Origin: Rhodobacterales bacterium RIFCSPHIGHO2_02_FULL_62_130
GTDB taxonomy: Bacteria > Pseudomonadota > Alphaproteobacteria > Rhodobacterales > Rhodobacteraceae
Direction of reading: 5' to 3'
DNA length: 64,000 nt
Assembly: GCA_001828855.1 (NCBI GenBank)
Contig: MHZT01000048.1
Coordinates: 186,001-250,000, forward strand
Shown: positions 28,105 through 37,888 of the stretch, piece by piece
Numbering within the stretch: the stretch's first letter is position 1
Layout: each line of letters begins with the position of its first letter
Position numbers and translations under genes: made by a program
Notes under the pieces: generated by a model
What the model saw: the letters and a program-made list of their open reading frames with translations, nothing else
Told to the model about the DNA's origin: nothing
Database searches by the model: none

Positions 28105-28919
28105 GGCGCATTCCGCTTTCCGCCATTATCGGGATGATCCTGACCGGCGCGTTCATCCTCTCGGCCCTGCTGGCCGATTTCATTGCCCCCTATGGCATGG
28201 CCGAAGTCGTCGGTGACGTGTGGGAACCGATCTCGGCTGACCACTGGTTCGGCACCGATACCATTGGCCGCGACATGCTGACCCGCATGATCTACGGCGG
28301 CCAGACCACGATCCTTGTCGCCGCTGCCGCCACGATGATCTCTTTCGGCACCGGATCGGTGTTCGGCTTTCTGGCCGCTACGATGGGTGGCTGGATTGAT
28401 CAGGCGATGTCGCGCTTTGTCGATCTTTTGATGGCGATCCCGTCGCTGATCCTTGCGCTGGTGATCCTTTCAGTGATGCCCGCCACGCTGACCACGCTGA
28501 TCCTTGTGATGGGCTTTTTGGATGCCACCCGCGTGTTCCGCCTGTCGCGCGCGGTTGCAGTTGACATCACCGTGATGGACTATGTCGAGGCTGCGCGTCT
28601 GCGTGGCGAAGGCTGGCGCTGGATCATCTTCCGCGAGATTTTGCCCAACGCCCTGTCGCCCTTGGTGGCCGAACTGGGCCTGCGCTTTATCTTCGCGGTG
28701 CTGTTCATTTCAACCCTGTCCTTCCTTGGCCTTGGCGTGCAACCGCCGCTGGCCGACTGGGGCGGCATCGTCAAGGAAAACTCGGCTGGTCTGGTCTATG
28801 GCAAATCGGCGGCGCTGATCCCCGCCTTTGCCATCGCGGCGCTGGCCATTTCCGTCAACCTCGTGGCCGACTGGGTGTTGTCGCGCACCACCAGTCTGAA
28901 AGGGGGCCGCGGTGCCTAA
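28101..28919 (+). CDS. Dipeptide-type ABC transporter permease (DppC-like)
   Basis: HWFGTDTIGRDMLTRMIYGGQTTILV; YVEAARLRGEGWRWIIFREILPNALSPLV. Confidence 0.93.
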   Translation: MRRIPLSAIIGMILTGAFILSALLADFIAPYGMAEVVGDVWEPISADHWFGTDTIGRDMLTRMIYGGQTTILVAAAATMISFGTGSVFGFLAATMGGWIDQAMSRFVDLLMAIPSLILALVILSVMPATLTTLILVMGFLDATRVFRLSRAVAVDITVMDYVEAARLRGEGWRWIIFREILPNALSPLVAELGLRFIFAVLFISTLSFLGLGVQPPLADWGGIVKENSAGLVYGKSAALIPAFAIAALAISVNLVADWVLSRTTSLKGGRGA

Positions 28920-30543
28920 CCTTCTCGAAATCAAGAACCTGCGGATCGAGGCCACCTCTTACCCGCCGGGCGAACCCCCGTGCGAGGTGGTGCTGGTCGA
29001 TGATGTCTCGGTCTCGGTCGAAAAGGGCCGCGTGCTTGGCCTGATCGGCGAATCCGGCGCGGGCAAATCCACCATCGGCCTGTCGGCCATGGCCTTTGGC
29101 CGGGGCGGCGTTCGGCTCACGGGGGGGCAAATCCTGCTGGGGGGCCGCGATATTCGCGGCGCCTCTGCCACCGCCCTGCGGAGCTTGCGGGGCCGCGAGG
29201 TCACCTACGTCGCCCAATCCGCCGCCGCCGCCTTCAATCCGGCCAAACGGCTGATGGAGCAGGTGATCGAAACCTCGTTGCACCATGGGGTGATGTCCCG
29301 CCCCGAGGCCGAGGCCCGCGCTGTCGAGTTGTTCCGTAAACTGGGCCTGCCCAACCCCGAAACCTTCGGCACCCGCTATCCGCATCAGGTGTCGGGCGGT
29401 CAGTTGCAGCGCGCGATGACGGCGATGGCGCTTTGCCCCAAGCCCGATCTGGTGATCTTCGACGAACCCACCACCGCGCTGGATGTGACGACACAGATTG
29501 ACGTGCTGGTGGCGATCAAGGCCGCCATCCGCGACACCGGAGTGGCCGCGCTTTACATCACCCACGACCTTGCCGTGGTGGCGCAGGTGGCCGACGACAT
29601 CCTTGTGCTGCGTGGCGGCAAGAAGGTCGAATACGGCACCACCGACCAGATCATCAATACGCCACAACAGCCCTACACGCAGGCGCTGGTCTCGGTCCGC
29701 TCGATCGACCATGTCGAGAAGTCCGACGCCCCCGCCGTGCTGTCGGTCGCCAATGTGACCGCCCGCTACAAAGGCACCAGTTTCGACGTGCTGAAAAACG
29801 TCACCGTCGATCTGCCCCCCGGCCAAACGCTGGCCGTCGTGGGCGAAAGCGGATCGGGCAAATCCACCCTTGCCCGCGTGATCACCGGCCTTCTGCCCGC
29901 CGCCAATGGCCGCATCACCTTCGCAGGCCGCCAACTCTCGCCCGATCTTGCCAGCCGCAGCAAGGATGACCTGCGCGAGTTGCAGATGATCTACCAGATG
30001 GCCGACACCGCGATGAACCCGCGCCAGACCGTCGGCACCATCATCGGCCGCCCGCTGGAATTCTACTTCGGCCTGAAAGGCGAGGCGAAACGCAAACGGA
30101 TTCAGGACTTGCTCGAACAGATCGAAATGGGCGCCGGTTTCATCGACCGTTACCCCGCCGAACTGTCGGGCGGCCAAAAACAGCGCGTCTGCATCGCCCG
30201 CGCACTGGCCGCCAAACCCAAACTGATCATCTGCGACGAGGTCACCTCGGCCCTCGATCCCCTTGTGGCCGACGGCATCCTGAAACTGCTGCTGGACCTG
30301 CAAGCCCGCGAAGGCGTGGCCTACCTGTTCATCACCCATGATCTGGCCACCGTCCGCGCCATCGCCGACCGCATCGCGGTGATGTATCGCGGTCAGGTCG
30401 TGCGTTATGGCAGCAAGACCGATGTGCTGACCCCGCCCTTCGATGATTACACCGACTTGCTGCTGTCTTCGGTTCCCGAAATGAAACTCGGCTGGCTTGA
30501 AGACGTGCTGAAAACCCGCAAGATGGAAAGCGCCGGAAACTAG
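28912..30543 (+). CDS. Dipeptide-type ABC transporter, tandem ATP-binding protein
   Basis: Two Walker A motifs (GESGAGKST, GESGSGKST) and two signature motifs (VSGGQLQR, LSGGQKQR). Confidence 0.95.
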   Translation: MPNLLEIKNLRIEATSYPPGEPPCEVVLVDDVSVSVEKGRVLGLIGESGAGKSTIGLSAMAFGRGGVRLTGGQILLGGRDIRGASATALRSLRGREVTYVAQSAAAAFNPAKRLMEQVIETSLHHGVMSRPEAEARAVELFRKLGLPNPETFGTRYPHQVSGGQLQRAMTAMALCPKPDLVIFDEPTTALDVTTQIDVLVAIKAAIRDTGVAALYITHDLAVVAQVADDILVLRGGKKVEYGTTDQIINTPQQPYTQALVSVRSIDHVEKSDAPAVLSVANVTARYKGTSFDVLKNVTVDLPPGQTLAVVGESGSGKSTLARVITGLLPAANGRITFAGRQLSPDLASRSKDDLRELQMIYQMADTAMNPRQTVGTIIGRPLEFYFGLKGEAKRKRIQDLLEQIEMGAGFIDRYPAELSGGQKQRVCIARALAAKPKLIICDEVTSALDPLVADGILKLLLDLQAREGVAYLFITHDLATVRAIADRIAVMYRGQVVRYGSKTDVLTPPFDDYTDLLLSSVPEMKLGWLEDVLKTRKMESAGN

Positions 30544-30545
30544 CC

Positions 30546-30593
30546 GCATCATCTTGGCATAAATACTCCCGCCGGAGGCCCCACGCCTCCGGC
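30546..30593 (-). repeat. Box repeat E10 (subtype a)
   Basis: Minus strand: GCCGGAGGCGTGGGGCCTCCGGCGGGAGTATTTATGCCAAGATGATG. Confidence 0.86.
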
Positions 30594-30610
30594 AAAACCA
30601 AAGGCACGCT

Positions 30611-31441
30611 ATGCGTAAACTGCTGCTGATCATCCTTGACGGCGTTCCCTACGCCAACTGGCGCCGACTGTTTGGCAACCTTGAAGGCTGGGTGCAATCC
30701 GGCGAGGCGCGGGTCTGGCGCATGCGCGCGGTGCTGCCGTCCACCAGCGCCTCCTGCTATGCCTCGATCCACACCGGCACCCCGCCGCAGGTGCATCGGG
30801 TCTGGGGCAACGAGTATATCCGAAGGCTGGAACTGCCCGATGTGTTCTCGGAACTGTCCAAAGCGGGCAAGAAAACCGGTGCGGTCGCGCACAGCTTCTG
30901 GTCAGAATTTTTCAACCGTGCGCCCTTTGATGTGGTGCGCGATATCGAATACGATGAACCCGAAAGCCCGATCACCCATGGCCGCTTTCACACCATGACC
31001 GGCTATGGCAACATCAATCAGATGACGCCATCAGATGTAGATCTGTTCGGCACGCTGACGCGGCTTTGTGAATACAAGGGCATCGACTACGGCATGCTGC
31101 ACACCTGCACGCTGGACAGCATGGGCCACCGTTTCTACCACGACAGCGAAGAGATGGACCACGCCTGCTATGTGATGGACGCGATGTTGGCCCCTTGGGT
31201 GCATCGCTGGCGCGCCCAAGGCTATGAGGTGATCGTCACCGCCGACCACGGTCAGGATGCGCGCGGGCATCATGGCGGCACGGGTGAGTTGCAGCAGGAT
31301 TTCGCCTTCTACTACTTCGGCGACGCCGAGATGCCGTCCAAAGACACGGTACTGGACCAGCTTGCGCTGGCCCCGTCGATCCTGACCCGTATGGGTGTGG
31401 CCGTGCCGGACAGCATGAAGGCAAAGCCCTTTTTCACCTGA
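30611..31441 (+). CDS. Alkaline phosphatase / nucleotide pyrophosphatase superfamily protein
   Basis: LLLIILDGVPYANWRRL, VLPSTSASCYASIHTGTPPQVH, VTADHGQDARGHHGG. Confidence 0.82.
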   Translation: MRKLLLIILDGVPYANWRRLFGNLEGWVQSGEARVWRMRAVLPSTSASCYASIHTGTPPQVHRVWGNEYIRRLELPDVFSELSKAGKKTGAVAHSFWSEFFNRAPFDVVRDIEYDEPESPITHGRFHTMTGYGNINQMTPSDVDLFGTLTRLCEYKGIDYGMLHTCTLDSMGHRFYHDSEEMDHACYVMDAMLAPWVHRWRAQGYEVIVTADHGQDARGHHGGTGELQQDFAFYYFGDAEMPSKDTVLDQLALAPSILTRMGVAVPDSMKAKPFFT

Positions 31442-31449
31442 CCCGCCCT

Positions 31450-31512
31450 AGAAAAATTTTCGTCCGAAAATTTTTCGGTCCCACCGAAGATTTTTCGGAC
31501 GAAAAATCTTCT
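31450..31512. terminator. Large double-palindromic hairpin between convergent genes (bidirectional terminator candidate)
   Basis: AGAAAAATTTTCGTCCGAAAATTTTTCGG TCCCA CCGAAGATTTTTCGGACGAAAAATCTTCT. Confidence 0.65.
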
Positions 31513-31516
31513 TGTC

Positions 31517-32263
31517 TTACATCGCGTAGGTTGCGCCTTCTTCATCCAGCAAGGCCTTGATTTCGCGCAGATGGAAATCGGCAAAGCCGGGGTAATTCTC
31601 CCATTCCTGCGCGGTCTTTTCGGCAACTGCATCCGACAGCACGCGCAGCGGCTGCCCCGTTTGCAGCGCGCGGATATAGGTTTCGGCGGCGCGCTCGAAA
31701 TAGGTCAGCCGGTTGAAGGTTTCGGCCACCGTCCGACCGATGATCAGCACGCCATGATTGCCCATGATCATCGTGGTGATCTTGGGGTCGCGCAACATTT
31801 CCGCACAACGCGCACCCTCGTCGCCAAAGGCCATGCCGCCATAATGGTCGTCTACCACCTGACGGCCAAAGAACATGGCCGAGTTCTGGTCGATTGGCGG
31901 CAAATAGCTGTCTGCAAGGCTGGCCAGCACGGTGGCATGCATCGAATGGACATGCATCACACAGCGGGCATGGGGCAGGGCGCGGTGGATCGACCCATGC
32001 AGGCCCCAAGCCGTTGGGTCAGGCGCATCGGGCCGGTTCATTGTGTCGGGATCATTCGCGTCGATCTCGACCAGCGACGAGGCCGTGATCCGTGCGAAAT
32101 GACGACCGTTCGGGTTGATCAGGAACCGCGTGCCTTCCGCATTTGTCGCAAGGCTGAAGTGGTTGGCCACCGCTTCATGCAGGTTCAGTTTGACGGTCCA
32201 GCGAAAGGCGGCGGCCATGTCCACCCGCTCGGCCCAATGGGTCATGTTGTGATGTAAGGTCAT
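31517..32263 (-). CDS. Class II aldolase/adducin family protein
   Basis: NHFSLATNAEGTRFLINPNGRHFARITASSLVEID, LPHARCVMHVHSMHATVLASL, MIMGNHGVLIIGRTVAETF. Confidence 0.9.
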   Translation of the reverse strand: MTLHHNMTHWAERVDMAAAFRWTVKLNLHEAVANHFSLATNAEGTRFLINPNGRHFARITASSLVEIDANDPDTMNRPDAPDPTAWGLHGSIHRALPHARCVMHVHSMHATVLASLADSYLPPIDQNSAMFFGRQVVDDHYGGMAFGDEGARCAEMLRDPKITTMIMGNHGVLIIGRTVAETFNRLTYFERAAETYIRALQTGQPLRVLSDAVAEKTAQEWENYPGFADFHLREIKALLDEEGATYAM

Positions 32264-33201
32264 TTTGGCTCCGTGTCGTAGGGCCACTCGCCTTTTGACA
32301 GGGCGGAAATGGCGGTGCAGATGCGGGTAAAGCTGAGGCGGGCGCGGGCAACCGAATGGCGCGCGCGCAGATAGCCGTGAACAAGCCCCGGCTCTTGCAA
32401 CCATATGGCAAGGCCACCGGCGGCACGGGTTGCGGCAGCGTAATCACGGGCGTCGTCGGCCAAAGGGTCACATTCGGCGCTGATCGCAACCGTCGGGGGA
32501 AGGCCGCTGAAATCACTGTCCTGCAGGGGCGATACCGTCGGATCACCCTGCACCACGACACCGGAATGCCGGATGCCTGCGTAAAACAGCACATCGTCAC
32601 GGGTCAACATCGGTGCATGGGCATGGGTCAGATAGCTGCCCCGCCCCGTATCTCCACCCAGACCCGGATAGATCAGAACCTGCCCCAACACCCGCACGTC
32701 CGACCCGCGCAAGCGGTGCGCGACTGCCGCCGCCAGATTGCCCCCCGCCGAATCCCCGACCAGCAGGATCGGCTCCCCCAGCGCACAGGCCACAGCCATG
32801 GCGTCGTCAAAGGCGGCGGGATGGTCATGCTCGGGCGACAGGCGGTAATCGGCGGCAACCACAGTCAGCCCCGTCTCGGCGCAAATCTCGGCGCACACGT
32901 CGTCGTGGCTGTCCAACCCGCCCACGACAAACCCGCCGCCATGCAGATACAGCACCTTCGGCCCCGTTTTCGCCAGACCCTCGCCGGCATAGCTTCGGCA
33001 CGGCACTCCCGCAATCAGGCTGTCTTGCGCCCCGATCCCCGCCGGATAGCCCTGATGGAACAGGCGGCACATGCCATCATAAATCCGTCGCTGATCCGCA
33101 ATGCCCATGCTTGCCGTATCGGGCGGATAGCAGGCGTCGGTGCGCGCAATAAAGGCCCAGGTCTCGGCGTCGATAAGGGTTTGGTAATCCGGAGCTGTCA
33201 T
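32260..33201 (-). CDS. Alpha/beta hydrolase (HSL/GDXG esterase family)
   Basis: VLYLHGGGFVVGGLDSHDDV and LLVGDSAGGNLAAAVAHR; ATGA-type overlap with the aldolase gene. Confidence 0.92.
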   Translation of the reverse strand: MTAPDYQTLIDAETWAFIARTDACYPPDTASMGIADQRRIYDGMCRLFHQGYPAGIGAQDSLIAGVPCRSYAGEGLAKTGPKVLYLHGGGFVVGGLDSHDDVCAEICAETGLTVVAADYRLSPEHDHPAAFDDAMAVACALGEPILLVGDSAGGNLAAAVAHRLRGSDVRVLGQVLIYPGLGGDTGRGSYLTHAHAPMLTRDDVLFYAGIRHSGVVVQGDPTVSPLQDSDFSGLPPTVAISAECDPLADDARDYAAATRAAGGLAIWLQEPGLVHGYLRARHSVARARLSFTRICTAISALSKGEWPYDTEPK

Positions 33202-33359
33202 GGTGATCCTGCGGCTGGTCAAAGCCATCTTGCAGAGGAACACCTGCTGCCGCAACGCCAATCCTGTGCAGCAATCTCGAACGGGAATGTCGGGGGTTTC
33301 TCGTATTTCCGCCGCATCCGCTGTGCATGCTGGATTTGCAGTTTCGTCAAAGGAGCAAC

Positions 33360-33755
33360 ATGCAACGCGTCAGATATTTCGGGCAGGAAAGCGCCGCCCT
33401 CGTTGGCTTTGGCATCCGCGTCATGCTGGTCACAAAGCAACACGATACGGGGGGGATCGCACGCAGGCTGGCGGGTCTGGGCGGGGTGATTGAACTGTCC
33501 CATGACCTGTTCGAAGGCCTTTCGACGGTGATCGGCGATCCGGCAGGCTATGGGCTGATGGTGCTGGATTGCGACTCGATCGGCGGCATTCAGGCAGGAA
33601 TGCAGGCGTTTTACAGACTGGGCGAAACTGCGCGCCGCCTGCCTGTGATTCTGGTCAGCACCGAATGCGCCACGCAAACCTTCCCCGAAGGCCACAGCGC
33701 ACCGACCCTGTTGCGTGCGCCCCTTTTCGGCAGTTGCGTCGCGGGTAGGCCTTGA
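33360..33755 (+). CDS. Hypothetical protein, receiver-domain-like
   Basis: ORF with RVMLVTKQHDTGGIARRLAGLGGVIELSHDLFEGLSTVIGDPAGYGLMVLDCDSIGG, resembling a degenerate response-regulator fold. Confidence 0.55.
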   Translation: MQRVRYFGQESAALVGFGIRVMLVTKQHDTGGIARRLAGLGGVIELSHDLFEGLSTVIGDPAGYGLMVLDCDSIGGIQAGMQAFYRLGETARRLPVILVSTECATQTFPEGHSAPTLLRAPLFGSCVAGRP

Positions 33756-33807
33756 ACACGCGTTGCGCGACAGATTTGCCCTGCGATTTTCCTAGAGGTG
33801 CAGCAAA

Positions 33808-33841
33808 GGAAAAAGGCAGGTCGGCGGACCTGCCTTTTTCC
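33808..33841. terminator. Strong bidirectional intrinsic terminator
   Basis: GGAAAAAGGCAGGTC GGCG GACCTGCCTTTTTCC, 15-bp perfect arms with A and T tracts, between convergent genes. Confidence 0.88.
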
Positions 33842-33859
33842 ATTCAGTGATCGAAATGA

Positions 33860-34066
33860 TCAGGCCAGCGCAAGGTTGGTGGCCGATTCGCGGCCATCAC
33901 GGCCTGCTTCGATGTCGAACGTAACCGGCTGGCCATCTTTCAGCGAACGCAGACCAGCGCGCTCCAGCGCGGTGATGTGAACGAACACGTCCTTTTTGCC
34001 GCCTTCCGGGGCGATAAAGCCGTAGCCTTTGGTTTCGTTAAACCATTTCACGGTGCCCTTAGCCAT
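33860..34066 (-). CDS. Cold-shock protein (CspA family)
   Basis: MAKGTVKWFNETKGYGFIAPEGGKKDVFVHITALERAGL. Confidence 0.96.
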   Translation of the reverse strand: MAKGTVKWFNETKGYGFIAPEGGKKDVFVHITALERAGLRSLKDGQPVTFDIEAGRDGRESATNLALA

Positions 34067-34230
34067 CGTGAAGTCTCCTCTAGTATTGCCGCCCGCGAGA
34101 TTGCGGCGGCCCGGCTCAGTCAGCTGTGGTCGAATGCTGTGGCCGAAATCGGAGACAGAGATCGAGTAGAGATAACATCGCAGGATATATATCGGGACAA
34201 TGTGGCCTCAGATCAAGATAAATTTGGAAT

Positions 34231-34431
34231 TCAGGTGTTTTCCGCCAGCGGTGTGGCGCGGCTTTCGGGACGCGGCATTGCGATGAAACCGACAAGAACA
34301 GCGGTCGCGCCCGTCCCGATCAGCGACCATAGCGCCAAGGCTGCCAGCAGGCTGACACCCATAAGAAAGAAGGCGGCAAGGGCCAAAGTGAACCCGATAA
34401 CAGACCCTAACAGCAAAGAAATTCCGGCCAT
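34231..34431 (-). CDS. Small hydrophobic membrane protein, unknown function
   Basis: 66 aa ORF with two predicted TM segments (ISLLLGSVIGFTLALAAFFLMGV / LAALALWSLIGTGATAVLVGFIAM). Confidence 0.55.
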   Translation of the reverse strand: MAGISLLLGSVIGFTLALAAFFLMGVSLLAALALWSLIGTGATAVLVGFIAMPRPESRATPLAENT

Positions 34432-34515
34432 GATCCCCTCCTGCAGCCGATTTTTTCAAAGTTGCAGACGAATTTGGCAAGATTGCGGCGTAAGATCAGG
34501 CAGGGCAGGGCGTGG

Positions 34516-35112
34516 CTAGAACCGCTTGCGGGCGCGCAACGCCGCCCCGATGGTGCCATCGTCGAGATAGTCCAACTCGCCGCCAATCGGCACACCTTGC
34601 GCCAGCGACGTGATCTGCACCCCTGTAACCGCCAGCGCATCTGCGATGTAATGCGCCGTGGTTTGGCCGTCGACGGTTGCATTCAGCGCCAGAATCACCT
34701 CTTTGGCGTGGCTTTCGCGCACCCGCGCCACCAGTCGCGGGATGCCCAACTCATCCGGTCCCACTGCGTCCAGCGCTGACAGCGTGCCACCCAGCACATG
34801 ATAACGGCCCTTGAAAACTCCGCCCCGCTCCATCGCCCAGAGGTCAGCCACGTCTTCAACCACACAAATTTCGCCGGTTTCCCGTTCGGGATTCGCACAA
34901 ATCGGACATAGATCCGCCGTGCCGATATTGCCGCACACCGTGCAATCCTTGGCCGAAAGCGCCACCCCCGCCATCGCCTGCGCCAAAGGTGCCATCAACT
35001 GTCCGCGCTTTTTCAGCAGCGCCAGCACCGCCCGCCGCGCTGATCGTGGCCCAAGCCCCGGCAGCCGCGCCATCAGTTCGATCAGCGTTTCGATGTCGCG
35101 GGTGTCGGTCAT
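34516..35112 (-). CDS. recR: Recombination mediator RecR
   Basis: [30 protein letters not shown]4 zinc finger [16 protein letters not shown]; Toprim domain. Confidence 0.96.
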   Translation of the reverse strand: MTDTRDIETLIELMARLPGLGPRSARRAVLALLKKRGQLMAPLAQAMAGVALSAKDCTVCGNIGTADLCPICANPERETGEICVVEDVADLWAMERGGVFKGRYHVLGGTLSALDAVGPDELGIPRLVARVRESHAKEVILALNATVDGQTTAHYIADALAVTGVQITSLAQGVPIGGELDYLDDGTIGAALRARKRF

Positions 35113-35119
35113 TGCGCCC

Positions 35120-35464
35120 TCAGAACGGCAGTTTCATATCCGCAGGCAGCCCCAGCGCCTGCGTCAGCCGCGACAATTCCTGCGTGCTGCGCTGTGCCGC
35201 CTTGGCCTGCGCGTCCTTGACGGCAGCCAGAATCAGATCCTCCAGCACTTCTTTTTCCGATGGCACAAGGATCGAAGCGTCGATCTCAAGCCCCGTCACC
35301 TCGCCTTTGGCAGTGCAGCGCGCCTTGACCAGACCGGCACCGGATTCGCCGATCACGACCGTCCGCGCCAGATCTTCCTGCAGCTCGGCCATCTTGCCTT
35401 GCATCTCTTGCGCGGCCTTCATCATCTTGGCCATATCGCCAAGACCGCCCAAACCTTTCAGCAT
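35120..35464 (-). CDS. YbaB/EbfC family nucleoid-associated protein
   Basis: [25 protein letters not shown]; conserved dnaX-ybaB-recR order. Confidence 0.95.
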   Translation of the reverse strand: MLKGLGGLGDMAKMMKAAQEMQGKMAELQEDLARTVVIGESGAGLVKARCTAKGEVTGLEIDASILVPSEKEVLEDLILAAVKDAQAKAAQRSTQELSRLTQALGLPADMKLPF

Positions 35465-35473
35465 ATCAACTCC

Positions 35474-37219
35474 TTAGCTATCCTCGAACGGGTCCCATTC
35501 GTCTTCGACTTCTGGCAACGCCTCAATCGCGGCCTGCGCCACCATCTGTTCGGGCGTGCGGATTTCCGCAATCCTTGCCCCCGGAAACGCCGCCATCACT
35601 GCCATCACCAGCGGGTTTTGCAGAGCCTCGGCCTGCGCCGCTGCGGCATCTTTGTCACGCTCCTCGGCAATCGTGGCCGTGCCGCCGGTGGACACCACCG
35701 ACACGCCCCAACGCGCGCCTGTCCAACCCTGCAGGCGCTGCCCAAGCCGCGAAGCCAGATCGGAGGCTGCCCCCGGTGCCGGTTCAAACTCGATCCGACC
35801 CGGCGCATATTTTGCCAGCCGCACACCGGTTTCTACCTCAAGCAGCAATCGCATGTCGCGCTTTTCGCGGATCAATTCAACAACTTGCTCGAAGGTGGCG
35901 TAAACCGTCAACTGCCCCTCGGCCAGCGCCAAGGCCTGCCCGCCCTGCATGGTCGGCCCCCGCATCGGCGCGGCAGGGGCCATCCGCATCATCGGCGCAT
36001 GCACTGTGCCACCGCCGCCACCCGCAGGCGCGCCGCCCATCACGGGCGCAGGCTGCGATTGCAGGCGTTTGATCAGCGCCTCGGGGTCGGGCAAATCAGC
36101 CACATGGGTCAGACGGATCAGTGCCATTTCTGCCGCCATCATCGCGTTCGGGGCCAGCGGCACCTCTTCCAGCGCCTTGAGCAACATTTGCCACATCCGC
36201 GACAGCACCCGCATTGGCAAGCGGGTCGCCATATCAAGCCCCCGCGCGCGTTCATCGGGCGGAGTCGTCGGATCATCCGCCGCCTCGGGTGTGATTTTTA
36301 TCACAGAAATCCAGTGCGTAATCTCGGCCAGATCGCGCAGCACCGCCATTGGATCTGCCCCGTCGGCATATTGCCCCGACAGTTCCGACAGCGCCCCCGC
36401 CGCATCGCCCTTCATCACCAGATCGAATAGGTCCAGTACGCGGCCACGGTCGGCCAGTCCCAGCATCGCCCGCACCTGCGCTGCCGACGTTTCCCCTGCG
36501 CCATGGGCAATCGCCTGATCCATCAGGCTCATGGCGTCACGGACCGAGCCTTCGGCTGCCCGCGTGATCAGCGCCATCGCATCCGGCGCAAGGCTTGCCC
36601 CCTCCAACGCCGCGATGCGGGTCAGATGCGCCATCATCACCTCAGGTTCAATCCGCTTCAGGTCAAACCGCTGGCAGCGCGACAGTACCGTCACCGGAAC
36701 CTTGCGGATTTCGGTGGTGGCGAAAATGAATTTCACATGGGCCGGAGGTTCTTCCAGCGTCTTGAGCAGCGCGTTGAACGCCGCGTTCGACAGCATGTGA
36801 ACTTCGTCGATGATATAGATCTTATAGCGGGCCGAGGCCGCGCGATAGTGAACAGAATCAATAACTTCACGTATATCGCCCACGCCTGTCCGGCTGGCCG
36901 CGTCCATTTCCATCACGTCAACATGGCGGCCCTCGGCAATGGCGCGGCAAGGGTCACACAATCCGCAAGGCTCGGTCGTAGGGCCACCCTTGCCATCTGG
37001 CCCGATGCAGTTCAGCCCCTTGGCGATGATCCGCGCAGTGGTGGTTTTGCCCACCCCCCGCACGCCGGTCATTACAAAGGCATGCGCGATCCGGTCCGCC
37101 GCGAAGGCGTTTTTAAGGGTGCGAACCATCGCCTCTTGCCCGATCAGATCGGCAAAAGTCGCGGGTCGGTATTTGCGGGCAAGGACTTGATAGCCTTGCT
37201 CGGGCGCGTCAGACATCAT
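35474..37219 (-). CDS. dnaX: DNA polymerase III subunit gamma/tau
   Basis: YQVLARKYRPATFADLIGQEAMVRTL, GVRGVGKTTTARIIAKGLNC, YIIDEVHMLSNAAFNALLKTLEEPP. Confidence 0.96.
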   Translation of the reverse strand: MMSDAPEQGYQVLARKYRPATFADLIGQEAMVRTLKNAFAADRIAHAFVMTGVRGVGKTTTARIIAKGLNCIGPDGKGGPTTEPCGLCDPCRAIAEGRHVDVMEMDAASRTGVGDIREVIDSVHYRAASARYKIYIIDEVHMLSNAAFNALLKTLEEPPAHVKFIFATTEIRKVPVTVLSRCQRFDLKRIEPEVMMAHLTRIAALEGASLAPDAMALITRAAEGSVRDAMSLMDQAIAHGAGETSAAQVRAMLGLADRGRVLDLFDLVMKGDAAGALSELSGQYADGADPMAVLRDLAEITHWISVIKITPEAADDPTTPPDERARGLDMATRLPMRVLSRMWQMLLKALEEVPLAPNAMMAAEMALIRLTHVADLPDPEALIKRLQSQPAPVMGGAPAGGGGGTVHAPMMRMAPAAPMRGPTMQGGQALALAEGQLTVYATFEQVVELIREKRDMRLLLEVETGVRLAKYAPGRIEFEPAPGAASDLASRLGQRLQGWTGARWGVSVVSTGGTATIAEERDKDAAAAQAEALQNPLVMAVMAAFPGARIAEIRTPEQMVAQAAIEALPEVEDEWDPFEDS

Positions 37220-37344
37220 GCCTCGCAGGATTCGGTTCAAGGGGCAGACTAAGCCGCCCCGCGTGCCGCGTAAACCGAAAGGGGCAGCGGGGGCTTGATC
37301 CCCGCGCCAATCCGTCCCAAACCTGTGTCAAAAAAGGAAAAGCC

Positions 37345-37866
37345 ATGGCACGCATTGCCGTTCTGACCGTCTCTGACCGCGCCTCTCGTGGGGAATATGA
37401 AGACCGTGGCGGTCCCGCCTGCGAAGACTGGCTGCGCCGTGTTGTCACCTCTCCGGTCGAAATCCTGCGCCGGATCACGCCGGATGGCCGCGCCGAGGTT
37501 GGCGCTGCGCTGATCGATCTGGCCGACACATGGGCCGCCGATCTGATCCTTGCCACCGGCGGCACCGGCCCTGCGCCGCGCGACCAGACGCCCGAGGCGA
37601 TGGCCGATGTGATCAGCATGGAACTTCCCGGTTTCGGCGAACAGATGCGCGCCGCCAATGGCCGCGTGGTGGCCACCGCCATCCTGTCACGCCAAGGCGC
37701 AGGGGTGCGGGGCCGCACTCTGATCATCACCCTTCCAGGCAGCCCCAACGCCATCGGCACCAGCCTTGAGGCTATCTTCGCCGCCGTTCCCTACTGCCTT
37801 GATCTGATCGGCGCGGGCCGGATCGAAACCGATCCCGCGATCATCAAAGCCCACCGCCCCAAGTAG
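37345..37866 (+). CDS. mog: Molybdopterin adenylyltransferase / MoaB-Mog family
   Basis: MARIAVLTVSDRASRGEYEDRGGPA, LILATGGTGPAPRDQTPEA, LPGSPNAI. Confidence 0.9.
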   Translation: MARIAVLTVSDRASRGEYEDRGGPACEDWLRRVVTSPVEILRRITPDGRAEVGAALIDLADTWAADLILATGGTGPAPRDQTPEAMADVISMELPGFGEQMRAANGRVVATAILSRQGAGVRGRTLIITLPGSPNAIGTSLEAIFAAVPYCLDLIGAGRIETDPAIIKAHRPK

Positions 37867-37888
37867 GTCGGGGTTCACCCCGACTCCC

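Noticed and set aside
28855-30633. 592 aa minus-strand ORF
   Set aside because: Lies antisense to the well-supported tandem ABC ATPase; composition typical of GC-rich antisense shadow ORFs with no domain motif.
35474-37219. Programmed frameshift in dnaX
   Set aside because: No A-rich slippery heptamer was seen in the coding strand near the expected position; full-length tau is open.
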